Assembly: GCA_047495785.1 (NCBI GenBank)
Contig: JBLDXI010000015.1
Span: forward strand, 3,472,001 to 3,536,000
Source: Lepidodermella squamata
Taxonomy: Eukaryota > Gastrotricha
Direction: 5' to 3'
DNA length: 64,000 nucleotides
The notes under the pieces are model-generated. The model did no database searches and had not been told where the DNA came from. It saw nothing but the letters and a program-made list of their open reading frames with translations. Shown piece after piece: positions 1 through 12,200 of this stretch (position 1 is the first letter of the stretch; each line of letters starts with the position of its first letter). Made by a program: the position numbers and the translations under genes.

Positions 1-1187
1 CATCGCGCACACGCAAACAGAAAGTTCATCCGATTTTTATTCTATAATAAAGACATTTTTAAGAATATAATCAGCTAGTATATAAATTCCAATTATAACA
101 GCGCCTCTTTTGGTGCAAAGAAGAATATAGTGATACCTAAATATAATGTTATGTTCAAGTTCGTTTCAAATTTCCACAGCCAAAAAATCAATTATATATA
201 TCCCTGCTTAATACGAGAGTCATTATTACAGGTTGCAAAAACCACGGAGCAACTTTTACGATGTAGTCGTCTAGCGTGAATTCAGTATGTCAATCGGCAC
301 ACCATAATGATTATAATAATTAGCGTTGGATCAAACTGGGTAGCATAAATTTGTATGTTTGTGTATCAATTATTTTTTTCATCTCTCTGTACACACCGTC
401 TCACATGTGTTATTAGAGATTTGAGCCTCAGAAAATCAGGTTGGTACGTGCAATAATTTACTAGAACACCAATGTTGTTTTTTTACGCAATTTTTGTTGC
501 AAATAAATCAGCGCATAGTTTAAGAAACACTCATAACGTAGCAGCGTTATTCCTTGTTCGATTATTCACGTTATTTGTTTTTACAATCAGCAAGATTAGT
601 ATAATAATTAGTCAAAATAAAAAGACAGCATAGTGAATAATATTATATGAAGGACTGTAGTACAATTGTTGGTAGTTTTTCGCAATCAATCGATCGATCA
701 AATCAGTAGTGATATAGCCGGGAAACTGCAAAGAAAAGCTCGCACTGGGCATCTTTCAAAAAGTGATTGCCACATTCAAGATTCTAAATAGTAATGACAA
801 TAATAATAATAATAACCGTTTTCGGAATTTTTTAGCTAGCCGGACAAAAATTGGAATCATTTTTTTCAACTTTACAAACACACAACAGCGCGATCAACTT
901 CGTCGTCGTCTCAAGAAAGCGAGTAGGTATAAACAAAATTGTATTGCAGCTTTGTTACGAGTTTTCTTCATCATGGTTATAGATATATAATTTTTTTTAG
1001 TAATTTCAACCCCACGAGTAGTAAGACAGCCCTGGTAGAGGAGGATAACCCCATTTTCTAAGATAGCAGCGAAATTCATTTTTACGATAAGAAACGCAGT
1101 TTGGACGGTAGAAATGAACAACGCCTACTATTATATAACGGAAACACGTAATTCTCTGATTGATAAATGTATAAGATATATAACGCA
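1..1187. other. Gene-poor left edge, downstream of RAB11
   Basis: I see no convincing coding exon here. The sequence is AT-rich with short (AAT)n runs, for example near 797-812. The segment lies 3' of the minus-strand RAB11 gene and probably holds its 3' flank. The short open frames around 760-1190 have no recognisable domain and no splice context. Confidence 0.6.
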
Positions 1188-1193
1188 TTTATT
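1188..1193 (-). terminator. Poly(A) signal of RAB11 (AATAAA)
   Basis: Read on the minus strand, AATAAA lies about 120 bp after the RAB11 stop codon at 1311. That is the expected place for the cleavage and polyadenylation signal of this gene. The call rests on motif and position only. Confidence 0.5.
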
Positions 1194-1310
1194 TATAACA
1201 ACGTCCAATCTCTAGCCAGAAGAATGCATGCAGCCAATTTGACGTGACACACGGACGAGAAATTAAGTTGAATTTTGTGTTGTAGAAGACAAGAAATCGC
1301 CACCACCTGT

Positions 1311-2286
1311 TCAGCAGCACTTCTTAGCCGGCTGCTGTTGCTCGGTCGGGGCGACGGGAATCGTGGGCAACTGCCGACTTTGGTCTTCTTCTCGGCCGTT
1401 AGCCACTTGCCTTTGACCCATGTGCCGGAAAATTTCTAAAAAAAATTAAAAAAAAAACTTTTAAAATACCGCCTTAATATAACGAAATATCTTTTAGCAG
1501 AGCCAAATTTAACGAGTTTGCACCGAACGAAAATTTTGGCAAATTTTTTCAATTCATTCTGGAAATGAATCCTGCAGATCGCGGAGATTTTACGGTCAAT
1601 AATTTCGATTTTTTCAATTTATCGTTAAATTCCAAAAATTATAAAAATTCATTGAAAAAAGAGCGAATTTGAGCCGGAATTGGGTTTCACTAAAGGCAAG
1701 ACGTGTAAAATAATTGTGAATAGTTTGCCTGTTAGAATATTGTGGAAAGCAGTTTCAACGTTTGTTGCATCGAGAGCGGACGTTTCGATGAATGAAAGGC
1801 CATTTTTCTCGGAGAATTGACGAGCCTCCTCGGTAGGAACGGCGCGCAGGTGCTTTAGATCAGATTTGTTGCCGACCAGCATGATGACGATGTTGGGATC
1901 GGCGTGGTCGCGCAACTCCCGCAGCCATCGCTCGCAGTTGTCGAAGGTGATGTGCTTAGCAATATCGTATACTAGGAGGGCGCCGACAGCACCACGGTAG
2001 TAGGCATTCGTGATAGCCCGGTAACGCTCCTGACCGGCCGTATCCCAAATTTGAGCTTTGATTGTTTTCGCCTCGACTTGGACGCTTCGAGTCGCGAATT
2101 CGACACCTATCGTCGTTTTACTCTCGAGGTTAAACTCGTTTCGAGTGAAGCGAGATAGCAGGTTAGACTTTCCGACACCAGAGTCTCCGATTAGCACAAC
2201 TAAAATTCGCAAATAAATTAGCAACAATACAACTAGTAAAATTAGCACTCACTCTTGAATAGATAGTCATACTCGTCCGATGGCAT
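1311..2286 (-). CDS. RAB11: RAB11 small GTPase, complete, 3 exons
   Basis: Exons 2286-2253, 2199-1729 and 1435-1311 join in frame to 209 residues. The protein starts [23 protein letters not shown] (split here: [11 protein letters not shown] then [12 protein letters not shown]). It carries the P-loop GDSGVGKS, switch II WDTAGQE, the base-binding NKSD and SAL motifs, and the RAB11 signature around [17 protein letters not shown]. The C-terminus ends KKCC, the dual geranylgeranylation site. RAB11 controls recycling-endosome traffic, and this copy is close to the 216-residue human protein. Intron 1 is 53 bp. Intron 2 (1436-1728) needs a GC donor (ACAG|GCAAAC) to restore the conserved NILTEIFR junction; no usable GT lies there. 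The gene lies 92 bp downstream of NGRN on the same strand, with a strong acceptor-like site at 2352, so it may be trans-spliced. Confidence 0.97.
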
Positions 2287-2351
2287 TATAGGGATAGATT
2301 ATGCACAGGAAACACAACTTCAGTATAAAACCAACAAATTAGGTTGTCTAC

Positions 2352-2366
2352 CTATGGAAAGAAATT
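2352..2366 (-). promoter_or_regulatory. 3' splice acceptor upstream of RAB11 ATG (candidate trans-splice site)
   Basis: On the minus strand the pyrimidine-rich TTTCTTTCCATAG sits in the 92 bp between the NGRN stop and the RAB11 start. A cis-intron would have to begin inside or before NGRN, so an SL or operon-type acceptor is the simpler reading. This is inferred from sequence and spacing. Confidence 0.5.
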
Positions 2367-2378
2367 AAACATCTGTAA

Positions 2379-3143
2379 TCAAAATTCTTGAGCAAATTTA
2401 AATTTAAAATCGAAGTATGTTCTCTCTCGATTTCCGGCCGGCGGTAAACTCGGATCAAACTTCGAAGCATTCGAATTCTGATTAGGCCGCATATTCAAAG
2501 GTGCATCCGGCAAGTCGGAATAATCCGCAATTCTAGCGAAATTCTTTCTATGCTTTACAACTTTTGGCTTTGGCGCCTCGGGTTTTGGGAAATCGGCAAC
2601 AATGGAGGCAAAAAGCCCTTTCGGTTTTTCAACCTCGGCCGTTTCAGTTGGAGCAGCCAGCTCGGTAGTAGTTATTTTATCATCAACGCGAGATTTTGGT
2701 AATATAGGACCATTATTCGGGATGTTTTTCGACTTTTTGAGATGCTTCCAAGCGTCCTTCACTTTCGCATCGTGACCATCCATTTCATCCGTACTCCGAG
2801 GATTCCATTTCGATTTCAGGAGTTTTGCAGCACCTGATGGACTGATCGGAAAATGCTGCGATATCACTTCTGGAGTCCAAACTTCAGGACTCTTCGCATG
2901 AAGAAATTTAATCTGCTCCTTAGCCGACCAGCTGAGAAGATTCGTCTCGACGGGTTTTCGAAAGTGCTTCTTTTCGACAGTTTTCATTTTCGTGACAAAG
3001 GATTGGGCTTTCGTAACTTCAGCAGGAACAGGTTTCAAACTTTCCTGGTAGATGTCCTCAATATCATTCGAGTTCGCGTCGATAGCTCTAGCAATTGAAG
3101 AAATTCTCAATTCACGACGAGCCAACTTAATAATTTTTAACAT
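2379..3143 (-). CDS. NGRN: Neugrin (mitochondrial rRNA-associated protein)
   Basis: Single exon of 254 residues. Residues about 70-115 hold the neugrin/Rrg9 signature: LLSWSAKEQIKFLHAKSPEVW followed by TPEVISQHFPISPSGAAKLLKSKW (given in two parts). Neugrin is needed for mitochondrial 16S rRNA stability and mitoribosome function, and fungal Rrg9 acts in mitochondrial genome maintenance. The N-terminus is basic (LKIIKLARRELR), as expected for import. The C-terminal third is low-complexity and Pro/Lys-rich. The ATG lies 3 bp after TATTTATTTTAG, an acceptor-like sequence, so the transcript may be trans-spliced. ITFG1 is 307 bp upstream and RAB11 92 bp downstream on the same strand. Human neugrin is 291 residues. 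Confidence 0.88.
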   Translation of the reverse strand: MLKIIKLARRELRISSIARAIDANSNDIEDIYQESLKPVPAEVTKAQSFVTKMKTVEKKHFRKPVETNLLSWSAKEQIKFLHAKSPEVWTPEVISQHFPISPSGAAKLLKSKWNPRSTDEMDGHDAKVKDAWKHLKKSKNIPNNGPILPKSRVDDKITTTELAAPTETAEVEKPKGLFASIVADFPKPEAPKPKVVKHRKNFARIADYSDLPDAPLNMRPNQNSNASKFDPSLPPAGNRERTYFDFKFKFAQEF

Positions 3144-3146
3144 TTT

Positions 3147-3160
3147 CTAAAATAAATAAT
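3147..3160 (-). promoter_or_regulatory. 3' splice acceptor 3 bp before NGRN ATG
   Basis: Minus strand reads TATTTATTTTAG|AAAATG. Acceptors this close to a start codon are typical of spliced-leader genes. Without RNA a 5'-UTR intron cannot be excluded. Confidence 0.5.
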
Positions 3161-3450
3161 ATATAAAATCGTTAAAATTAGTCCTTTTAATTGGTACAAA
3201 TCCATACGACGAAAAGCAAATATCTTCATATTCACAACATATAAAAATGCGTTTGTTTCAACCGGAACGATAAGACACATAACACACCCAAATACGACCG
3301 ATGTTATAGTGTAACAGTAGGGAAGCATGGCTTTACTCAAGACTAGCGCGATCATGATTACATATTCCAGATTCCGTGTTCCCGGCAAAAATAAAATAAA
3401 ATAATATTGATCTTTTTTTCTCTCAGTGAAACAACTACTAGGTAACAAAA

Positions 3451-5352
3451 TCACATGCCGTCGAAGTGGAAATGCTGGGCTTCTTCCTCTTTCTCCTTCT
3501 TCTCAATACGCTTGTCACGGATATGCAGACCGCCGAGCATTATGAGGCTGATGAATGTTAGAATGCCGAGCATGATCATCACCGCAATCATAAACCAGTT
3601 TAGAAGGAGGAATGACTTGACAGCCCACGTTAATGGGTCGTGGTCCTTCTCAGCAATAAGGACCAGTTGCGAGTTGGGTATCACCAAGGTGTGTTTGAAG
3701 CTGCCGGCGCTAACGTTACCCGAGGTCATTTGCACGGCTAGTTCGTCGATAAACGGCGGCAGCTGACCAAGGCCCATCACGGCGTAAGGCAGTCCGAGGG
3801 CCATGTGAGAACTTCGTGGTGATAGCACAGCTTTTGCTGTGCTTGAACCGTAGGATATGCGAATCATTGTTCCAGGTAGAACAGCTGCGCTCATTTCTTC
3901 GACTTGTGGGTTGACAGATACTGAAACTTTAAGAAACGCCATGTCAGCCCCAGTTTTGATTTCAAAAGCTCCCATTTGAATTGAATTAGGGCTTGAGAAG
4001 TTGAAGAAAGTAGCAAGGACAGCCAAACGAGCATCGGGCGACACGTCAATGAACGTTGCAACGGCAGGAACGAGGAACTGGTCTTTCTTCTCCAGCAAGT
4101 CAATCATTTCAAAGCAACGATGAGTGCTATTGCAATTCGAGTTTCTAAACAACGCAATCAGGGGCAGTGAGAAGTCGCCGCTTTCTTTCTTCACAGAGAC
4201 GACGCCGACAAGATCCGTGAACCCATCGAGGTCAAAATCACCTGAGCGAACTGATGGATATGGAATAATACCAGAACTGCCATCGCCGTCCTTCGGAAAG
4301 ATCCATGCGAATTCAGTTATAGTTACTGGCAGCTTGACAGTAACATCCTCCCATGACTGAGATGTATTAAATGAGAGTCTCTTCAGCTTAGCCGAGCCGC
4401 AATAATTGAACAGGGTAGTTTTCGACGGGGTGAATGTTTCACAGGTGGGATACAGAATTTGCAGTTGACTAGAAGGATTTTCAATCGAAAGTACATGAGG
4501 CAGTCCTGTATACTTGGAACCCAATGAAGGAAGACTTTGATCTGCTTTCTTGAATTTTCCAGCATTATTAACGTAAACCGATTCACCAATGAGAAGATCT
4601 ACATACATGTCTGCGTCAACGGAAGCAAATAAGGACGGTAGCGGGTTGTTCGTCTGCCAATTTATGGGGCCATCGATGTATTTATCAACTTTATCCTCTT
4701 GCAAAGAAGAAACGGCAGATACCATTAGCACTCCAAGGAAGAGGCGGAATTGCCCATTGCTTCGGTCTCTTACAATTATGTCTGGAATCCAATCTCCGTT
4801 GGCATCTAACAAAATAGGCTGCTCGGAAATGGACAAAGCATCAAGGCCCTCTTCCTTTCCTTTCTCCAAAACGAGAAATCTACCACGAGTGCACTTGATC
4901 GAAGTGTCTGGACAGCCTAATAAATTACCCTGTGTGCCCTGAGTACCGTTACAGCTGCAGTAATAAATGTGTAGCGACAGCGCTTGGTTTTCATCCACAA
5001 CAACGACCAGGTCAATGTTATTATCCGCATTGAAGTCACCTGGTATCACACTCTTGATGATACCCTTAGTTTCTTTAACGGGTACTAGAAAGCCTGAAGG
5101 TTGAAGTCGTTCGTATTGAGTGTAACCAAAAGACTTCATCAAGATGACACCAACTGACTGCCTTGTCTTATCAAAAACTATCACATCGGTTGACTTGTCG
5201 CCGTTGAAATCTGTGATGGCTGCTAGCATCCAATCGTTTACATGCGACCCAAATACAATTGTGCTCAAGTCAGCGGTTTTCAGCGCAGAGCCAGAACATT
5301 GCTCCGCCAGAATAAAAGCTATCAAGAGCCTGATAACTGCATGATAGAACAT
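3451..5352 (-). CDS. ITFG1: T-cell immunomodulatory protein / LINKIN homologue (ITFG1)
   Basis: Single exon, 633 residues. A signal peptide (FYHAVIRLLIAFILAEQCSGS) is followed by integrin alpha-like FG-GAP/VCBS repeats with calcium-binding loops: DFNGDKSTDVIVFD (about residue 48), DFNADNNIDLVVVVD, DANGDWIPDIIVRD, DVDADMYVDLLIGE and DFDLDGFTDLVGVV. One membrane segment near the C-terminus (WFMIAVMIMLGILTFISLIM) precedes a short tail ending in EEEAQHFHFDGM, which leaves the propeller outside the cell. The family (human ITFG1, C. elegans LNKN-1) works in cell adhesion. The length is typical. The ATG directly follows GCTTTTTAG, an acceptor-like sequence. It is the first gene of a minus-strand cluster. 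Confidence 0.95.
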   Translation of the reverse strand: MFYHAVIRLLIAFILAEQCSGSALKTADLSTIVFGSHVNDWMLAAITDFNGDKSTDVIVFDKTRQSVGVILMKSFGYTQYERLQPSGFLVPVKETKGIIKSVIPGDFNADNNIDLVVVVDENQALSLHIYYCSCNGTQGTQGNLLGCPDTSIKCTRGRFLVLEKGKEEGLDALSISEQPILLDANGDWIPDIIVRDRSNGQFRLFLGVLMVSAVSSLQEDKVDKYIDGPINWQTNNPLPSLFASVDADMYVDLLIGESVYVNNAGKFKKADQSLPSLGSKYTGLPHVLSIENPSSQLQILYPTCETFTPSKTTLFNYCGSAKLKRLSFNTSQSWEDVTVKLPVTITEFAWIFPKDGDGSSGIIPYPSVRSGDFDLDGFTDLVGVVSVKKESGDFSLPLIALFRNSNCNSTHRCFEMIDLLEKKDQFLVPAVATFIDVSPDARLAVLATFFNFSSPNSIQMGAFEIKTGADMAFLKVSVSVNPQVEEMSAAVLPGTMIRISYGSSTAKAVLSPRSSHMALGLPYAVMGLGQLPPFIDELAVQMTSGNVSAGSFKHTLVIPNSQLVLIAEKDHDPLTWAVKSFLLLNWFMIAVMIMLGILTFISLIMLGGLHIRDKRIEKKEKEEEAQHFHFDGM

Positions 5353-5366
5353 CTAAAAAGCGAATT
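5353..5366 (-). promoter_or_regulatory. 3' splice acceptor abutting ITFG1 ATG
   Basis: Minus strand reads TTCGCTTTTTAG|ATG with no spacer. This fits trans-splicing directly at the start codon. Confidence 0.5.
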
Positions 5367-6240
5367 CAAGTATAATTTAGCGAGTAACTCAAAACAAGAG
5401 CCAGGTAACATTAAAAAGCCGACCATCCACGAGGGCGAGGAACAGGACACTTGATCAACAAGAAACTAGTTAGACCTATCTAACAATGCGAGGGACGAGG
5501 GAATATAATGAATAATGAAAAAACAGGGCTAACGGTTGAAAAGCGAACTAATCTCCAATCGGAAAGGTGAAAACATAGAGAGCAAGTTACAAGTTTTTGG
5601 TGAGAGCGAAGCCACCGTATTTATTTTATTCTATATTTCTTACAAGGGAGCGACCAGCAAGCACCATAATTCGCAGGCCTTTAGGACTGCGTCTTATCTC
5701 AGCGTCCAGTGCGTCGACAGACGAGATCATCGTTCGCAGCGGCTCAGAGGTCGGTTAGTTTAACACTGTCATCCCCGAAAAATCTCACCCTTCGACATAC
5801 TTTCTTGCGAATCGTAAAAAAATTTCCCAGTGTGATTACACCTCGAAAACATTTAGGACAAAATATTTCATTTAACTAATAATACTATTGTAAAAAAATT
5901 CGAAAACTGCGTTTACGCGGTAACTTTTTCTTTTGATATCCTACCGAATCTCGCAGAGCCCGCTAACAAGAGTGACGCAAGTTTGCCGCTAAGGCGGCCG
6001 CACCTTTTGAAGCAGCATGTGCATTTTGCGTAGATAGTTGCCCCGTCATCCCACGCTACAATCTAAGTTATGATTTCGAGCTGTAATCTGCCCGAATTTT
6101 TCTTAGAAATTCTTTGATTCAGCCTGGTGTCAGCTGAACGCTTTTTTTACGATGCAAGGAGACCTTTATTATAGGTTCCTCGAGCTATCTACTTGTGCTC
6201 TTTGTGTCCAGTTTGACAGCCCTTGTCGTAAAACTTGCAA
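5367..6240. other. Divergent intergenic region ITFG1 / VPS13D
   Basis: About 870 bp between two divergently transcribed genes, so it should contain both promoters. I see no obvious TATA element or repeat and no coding exon with splice support. Confidence 0.6.
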
Positions 6241-6251
6241 TTGTTGTTTAG
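6241..6251 (+). promoter_or_regulatory. 3' splice acceptor abutting VPS13D ATG
   Basis: TTGTTGTTTAG lies directly before the VPS13D ATG at 6252, the same arrangement as at ITFG1. Confidence 0.5.
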
Positions 6252-9200
6252 ATGTTGAGTGGCTTTGTGAAGTGGGCCGTTAAAAGCTACTTTGACGAAC
6301 TTCTCGAGGATGTAGATTGCAATCAGCTGTCGCTTGGTCTCCTTCGAGGTACGTTCAACAACTTTCTAGCAGATGTAATTAATAATTTCAACTCGGTTCC
6401 TCAGGCCATGTCGAGTTAACAGATTTAACAATATGCAAGAAAGGTCGATTGTTATCGAAGCTATTTCCAATATTTATTGAATCTGGTAAGAGCTGGCTAA
6501 CTCGAGACTTTCCGTATGTCAATATTCTTTTCATTTAGGTCATGTTGATTCCTTAACGCTGAAAGCCCCTCTAAAACTATTTGGAGACGAGTCTTGGTTT
6601 CTATCCCTCAACAATGTATCAATAGATTGTTGTTCCAGGCCTCTTCAGAATGAATATGTTAGTGAAACCTTTCATTGGTTTACTCAACAATTCAGCGTTA
6701 CTCGTTTTTTGCAGGAATTACTCCAGAACCACAGAAAAGAAGCGCTTTCTCGAAAGTTCAGCGAGCTTGCTCGATTGGAAGATAGCTGGAAAGTAGAGTC
6801 TCTCGGCCATGCCAAAATTCCATGGGCTGAGCTGGCGACTTCACTGGTTTTTCAGATTTTGCGAAATATTTCAGTATATTTTGGAAATCGTAACTTTGCG
6901 GAAAGCTTGAGGAATTACTGATTTTCTAGGTGACAATTGACGTATTCAAATGCAAAATATCTATCGACAACGACTCATCGCTAGTGATAGAAGCCGATTT
7001 GGTGAAAGTTGAGCAAGACGTCTCGGTCGCCCCTCGATGCGCTAAGAACGTGCGAATCTCTGGATTGCAAATTTCGTTGTTGGAAACTAGTAATCGTGTA
7101 ATTCTTTGCGGCCCGGTAGATTTTAGTGGTAGCGCTGATATCACATCCGACGAAGAATCGCCCCTTAATTTTGACTTCAAGTTGGATAACCCCGTTCGCC
7201 TCAGTGTTCCTCCTAAGGCGTGTGAAGGTATTAGCTTGTTCGATTATTTATTTTTTACTATGCGGTATTTTCTTCTTGACAGTAATATCCTGCTTCATGA
7301 AAGATGTAGCTGCCTTGTCGGAAATCTTTAGGCTGCGGGACGATGCACTATTGAGCCCTGTAACTTCAAAGTAATACTCCACATCTCACTTGATATGTAT
7401 ACGTTAAGTGTATTCATATTGATAGCGCGAAATTATGGTGGAGACATGCGTTGTGGCTTGTGAGTTCCAAGCAACGTCGTTTCAGCCGGCTCCGGTTTCA
7501 GAAAAGACTTCGCCAGGCGGCAATATACTCAAAAGCCTATTACCAATGGCTAAAGTTTGAGTATGTCGAGATTGCTTTAAAGAAAACTCGCGAAGAAGTA
7601 GAGATTACTTGGCCCTCTGACTTACTCATCAACCTGCGGCAGATTGTTTTACATCGCTTTTTATCGGATACAAAGCGGTTAAGCGAGAGAGATTCGATCG
7701 TTGTAAGCCAGAAATCACTGGATCAACCTTCTTCACGCTCGGCTTCTCAAGGATGGTTGCGATCAATGTCTTCTTGGGTCGGATTAGGTCGAAGTAATTC
7801 CCAACCTGATTTGCTGCTCGACCAGGCTGATTTATTACCCAGTGATACACCACCTGTTGCTGAAGAGGCGAAAAAGTTGAAAGGGAAACCAATATCAATT
7901 ACTGGATTCATTGAAGCGCTCTCATTTAATTTTGGCGTGAAAGAAGAAGTGGAATTTCAGATGCAATCGCTAGCGTTTAAAAGCGAACCCGGAAATACTA
8001 ATTTTTTAATAAGTTCTATCAACGTTATTGCTAATGAAGCACAGCTAGCAAGCGTCGGAAATGGTGAAAACAAGTCACTCTGTGTTGAAATTTCGAAAGA
8101 AGAGGCTGCAACGCAGATCGACGTTAAAGTTCACGGGCCTTCCGTAACGATTAGTCCCAAGTTTATGTCGTCCGTGTTTGACACCGTTGGTGCTTATAAT
8201 TTTGAAAAAATTGGCGAGATATCCTCGGCTTTCAACCACATAGCTTCGAAAAGCAAAAGCGAATCGGTTAAAACAGCACATACTGCTTACTTATTGGAAA
8301 TTGCGAGTCCTTCGATTCAATTCGATGCAACTGAGCGATCCGAGGTTGTTTTGACCTCCAATAACTTGATATTGCGGTCAGATGATCCGCAAGAAGAGGA
8401 TACCTCTAAATTTCAGATATCATTGGACCAATTAAATCTGAAATCGAGCAAAGGATTGGAAATACTTCACATGAACAGCATGAACTGTAATTCTTCAAAT
8501 TCGCTATCGAGTACGGTGTTCGATGTAAAGCTGGCAAATAACAGTCTTTCAGTATGTTCGCAACTAGCTGAAGTGGCCTTCGATTGCGCAGAAGCGGCTA
8601 AATCAATTGTGACTTTGGCAAAATCAGTTAAACTTCCAACTAAAACACCACAATCAAAGCCGTCCAAGGCATTTTGTATCAATGTTAATCTTCCAGATAC
8701 CACACTTTCCTTAGCCGACACATCTGGCATTGGAATTGTTGATTTTCAGCTTACTAACATTGATTTTGTCGCGGATTTGAGTTCGTCAAGAACTGAATTT
8801 GCCATCGGAGGCGTTGAGCTCGGCCAACCGAGCCTTGAATCGTTGAAAGATGTTGCATTAAAAGGCTCATCGAATGGCGAGGAGACTTCATTTTTCTCTT
8901 TCGAAGCTGATTTTACCGAAAACGAGGGCGTGGAGAACAAGGTTTTAAGTATAACCGTCGCTGATATTGAGCTTCGATTGAATCCTCAGTTTTTACGAAT
9001 CTTCACCGAGTATATGCAACAAATGCTGGAAAAAATCCCGCACATGCCCAAGTCGAGTCAAAAAGAGCCATCTTCTTCGTCCCCGTTCGAGTTTGTTGCT
9101 TCTCTGGCTAGTTTCGATATGATTTTGCTATCGAACCAAAATGCCCCACAAGCGACAAGATTGCTTGTTAAGGACTTTCAAGCGCTTCGCTCGCAATCTT

Positions 9201-12200
9201 CAGTTCTGGAAGTTGCCTTCGATTTTATCAACGTGAAATTTGAGGACGAAAAGCCTCGCTCGCTAATCAAATCTTACTCAGACCCTGATAGCTGTTTCCG
9301 CCTTAAATTTGATCCAGCCGAAAGTTCGCTATCCATCGCAACTGTTTGCTTGGACGTGTTTTTGGATCCAAATGCGTTAATTTGGCTGGCATCCAATTAT
9401 ATGGACAGCTTTTTGCAATCTAAACCAACCAAGCTGAAAGATGAATCGGAAAAATCGAGTGAAATTACCGGTGGGAAAATTAAAGGAATCGTATTTTCGT
9501 CCGAAAAAACTCGATTATGCCTCGATGGCGATCTTGAAATTTCAATCGGAGGAATTGGTCACAAAATTGGTGAACATGTTGATTTTTCAAACTTGACGGC
9601 GAAAAAGACATCAACATCGCTGTTATTGTTAAGCATCGCTAATTTCGCGATATCATCTTCAAAACACGAGGAAGATGCTCAGATTGTTTCTTTGATTAAA
9701 ATCTCCAGTGATCGAGTTATTAGACTGTCATGGAGTGTTTTGACCGAAAACTTGATCAAGGAAGTAATATCGGTTTACTCGAAAATGAGCGATGAAATCG
9801 GGAAGATTAGCGGCAGAACTGAACGAGCCGAAATTAAAAAATCATCACCCCGTTTAGAGGTCGAAATCAGCTCGAGATCATTCGACATCGCGATTTTGGA
9901 CCCGTTTGAACCAAAACGCGAAATCGTGCACTGTTTACTGCAAACGCCCATCGTTAAATTCGTGAAACCCTGCGAAAATGATTCAAATATTGAATGGGAA
10001 CTGGCGGTAAATGCGAATATAGTTCGTTTAGCGGACTGCATGTTCGATGTTGTTTTATTCGAATGTACTTCCGGCTCTGAGAAGGCCGGATCTCGCTCGA
10101 GTAGTTTGCCACTCTCCTCGTCATACCCAGGCGTATCAGCCGGGTCTTCGTTCACTGTGAACACGAATTACCTATTAAGGCCACTACCGCCTGTTCCAGA
10201 TTTTTCTTCGAGTCATCTGGCGATAAACCCCTTATTCCGGCTAAACGTGACAAGTGAAAAAACGGCGAGTGGCGCTTGTCGTAGGGTGGTTCACGCCAGT
10301 GCTGAAAATGGCTGTTCGTTATCTTTGACCGAAAAATGCCTACCGACCCTGTTAGAGGCGGTCGGAGTTGGAGCGAAAATGTTCCCGGTCATAACAACCG
10401 CCGATCAATTCGGCCGGCCAATTCACCGGCTCGAGAAGGAAATCAAACCATCGCCTGATGTTTTCGAATTCACTTTCTCGGCAAATTCTGTTCATTGCCG
10501 GTTGATGACCGGCGAAACTTTGGCGACGTCCTTCGTCTCAGCCCATGCCTCGGACGGTGTGCAACTTTGCTTCTCCAGCGTAGCGAATGTTCATCGACTG
10601 GACGGCTCTTTCAGCGCTACATCGCTCCAACTTTTCGACGATTCGAAGGATTTCGGCTCGTTATATTCATGCCGAGCCCTAGCTTCGGGCCTCACGGTTG
10701 AATTTTCAAAGGCCGGCCTACCCGATTACGAATTAACGCTGTTTGACTACGAAGTTCTGGCGAAAGTTAACATTGAAACAGTGAGTTACGTTCACACGAA
10801 GCGAATTTTCGTGGCGATTCTCGATTTCGTCGACCATTTGATGCAACATCGCGAGGCGTTGGCGAAAAAAGTCGCTAATCTACTCAAAATTCCTTGCCAA
10901 GAACTGCCAGGCCATGGCGCTCGACTTGATCTACAACTTACCCTGAACAACCCGACAATTGTTGTTCCGATTAACTATTCATCCGAGAAATCTATGGTTA
11001 TTCGATTAACCGACCCAATTGTTGCGACGAGCGCGTTTGCTTGGCAGGGCGAAAAAGGCACGAATTTGTGCACAAATAGGACTAATTCGTCGATTCCGCA
11101 ATTGCACCCGAAATTGGTCGCCCTCAAGCTGCACGAGCCATCAGCTAGCGATGGCTCGTCGATTTACCCGTGTTTAATCAACATTTTACGCTTTGAAGTG
11201 ACTGGGGCGAGCATTTATGACGGGACTTGGCGGCAACCTTCAATGTACCCGGAGGAAGTTGACCCAAATATTGAGGTTCTCGATTTTCTCAATTACAACA
11301 TTGAGGTTCATCGCGATACTTCCTGGTCGCAAACGCCGATTTCGCTCCTAATTCACATGGAACGTAACCTGGACGGGAATTTGAGTCGAAATGCGCCGGA
11401 TCTAGCGGTCTCGGTGCTTTTCGATAGACTGAATCTCGACGTTTCACGCGAGCAAGCCACGCGAATTTTTGTCATTCTCGATAAAAATTTCGGCGAAGAT
11501 TTAGGTGGACCGCCGCCTCAAGCAGTTCCGGAAAATATGACGTCATGGAAAAATATCGAAGTGGTTCTTTACGCGCAAGCCTGCCGCGCTAATTTGTTTG
11601 ACGATAATCACGAAGAGTTGGTCGGGGTTCGCCTTGACCCGGCTGCGTTGTCATTTTCCCGCTTTTCGAACAACTCACGAACGATCGATTTTAAATGCCA
11701 CGAAGTATTTCTATCCGACATTCGAGCGAATAAGTTGACTAACTCCGCGCCATTCATGGCCTTTCCTGTACTTGGTAACCAGCCTGATTCGATGCAATTC
11801 GAACTGAATTATTCGGCTAATAATGACTTGGTTCGAATGGGGTTCATGTTATCCTACGTTCGCATCGTTGTTCTAGGCGATTTTTGGCAACAGGCTACGA
11901 AATTCGTGACTAGCATCATGCAAAATCAAGACAACAACCAGCCCCCAGCAGCGTCAGTCGACCAAGGCCATAAATCAGCAGTTTTCGCAGTAGGGGATGA
12001 TGTGGTGTCCAGGGCCCCGTTACCGCCGAATGTGGCGCAAAAGCGCTCTTCCTCGATCAGAGTCAGCCTTCATCGGTCGGAAATTTGCTACCTGCTACCT
12101 CAGAGCGGCGATTTTCGGGGTTTCCTAACTGAAGTCACTGCGATTTTAGTCATGAGCCCTACCCGCTCGTTAACGCTGAACATTCCTTCGTTCAAAACCA

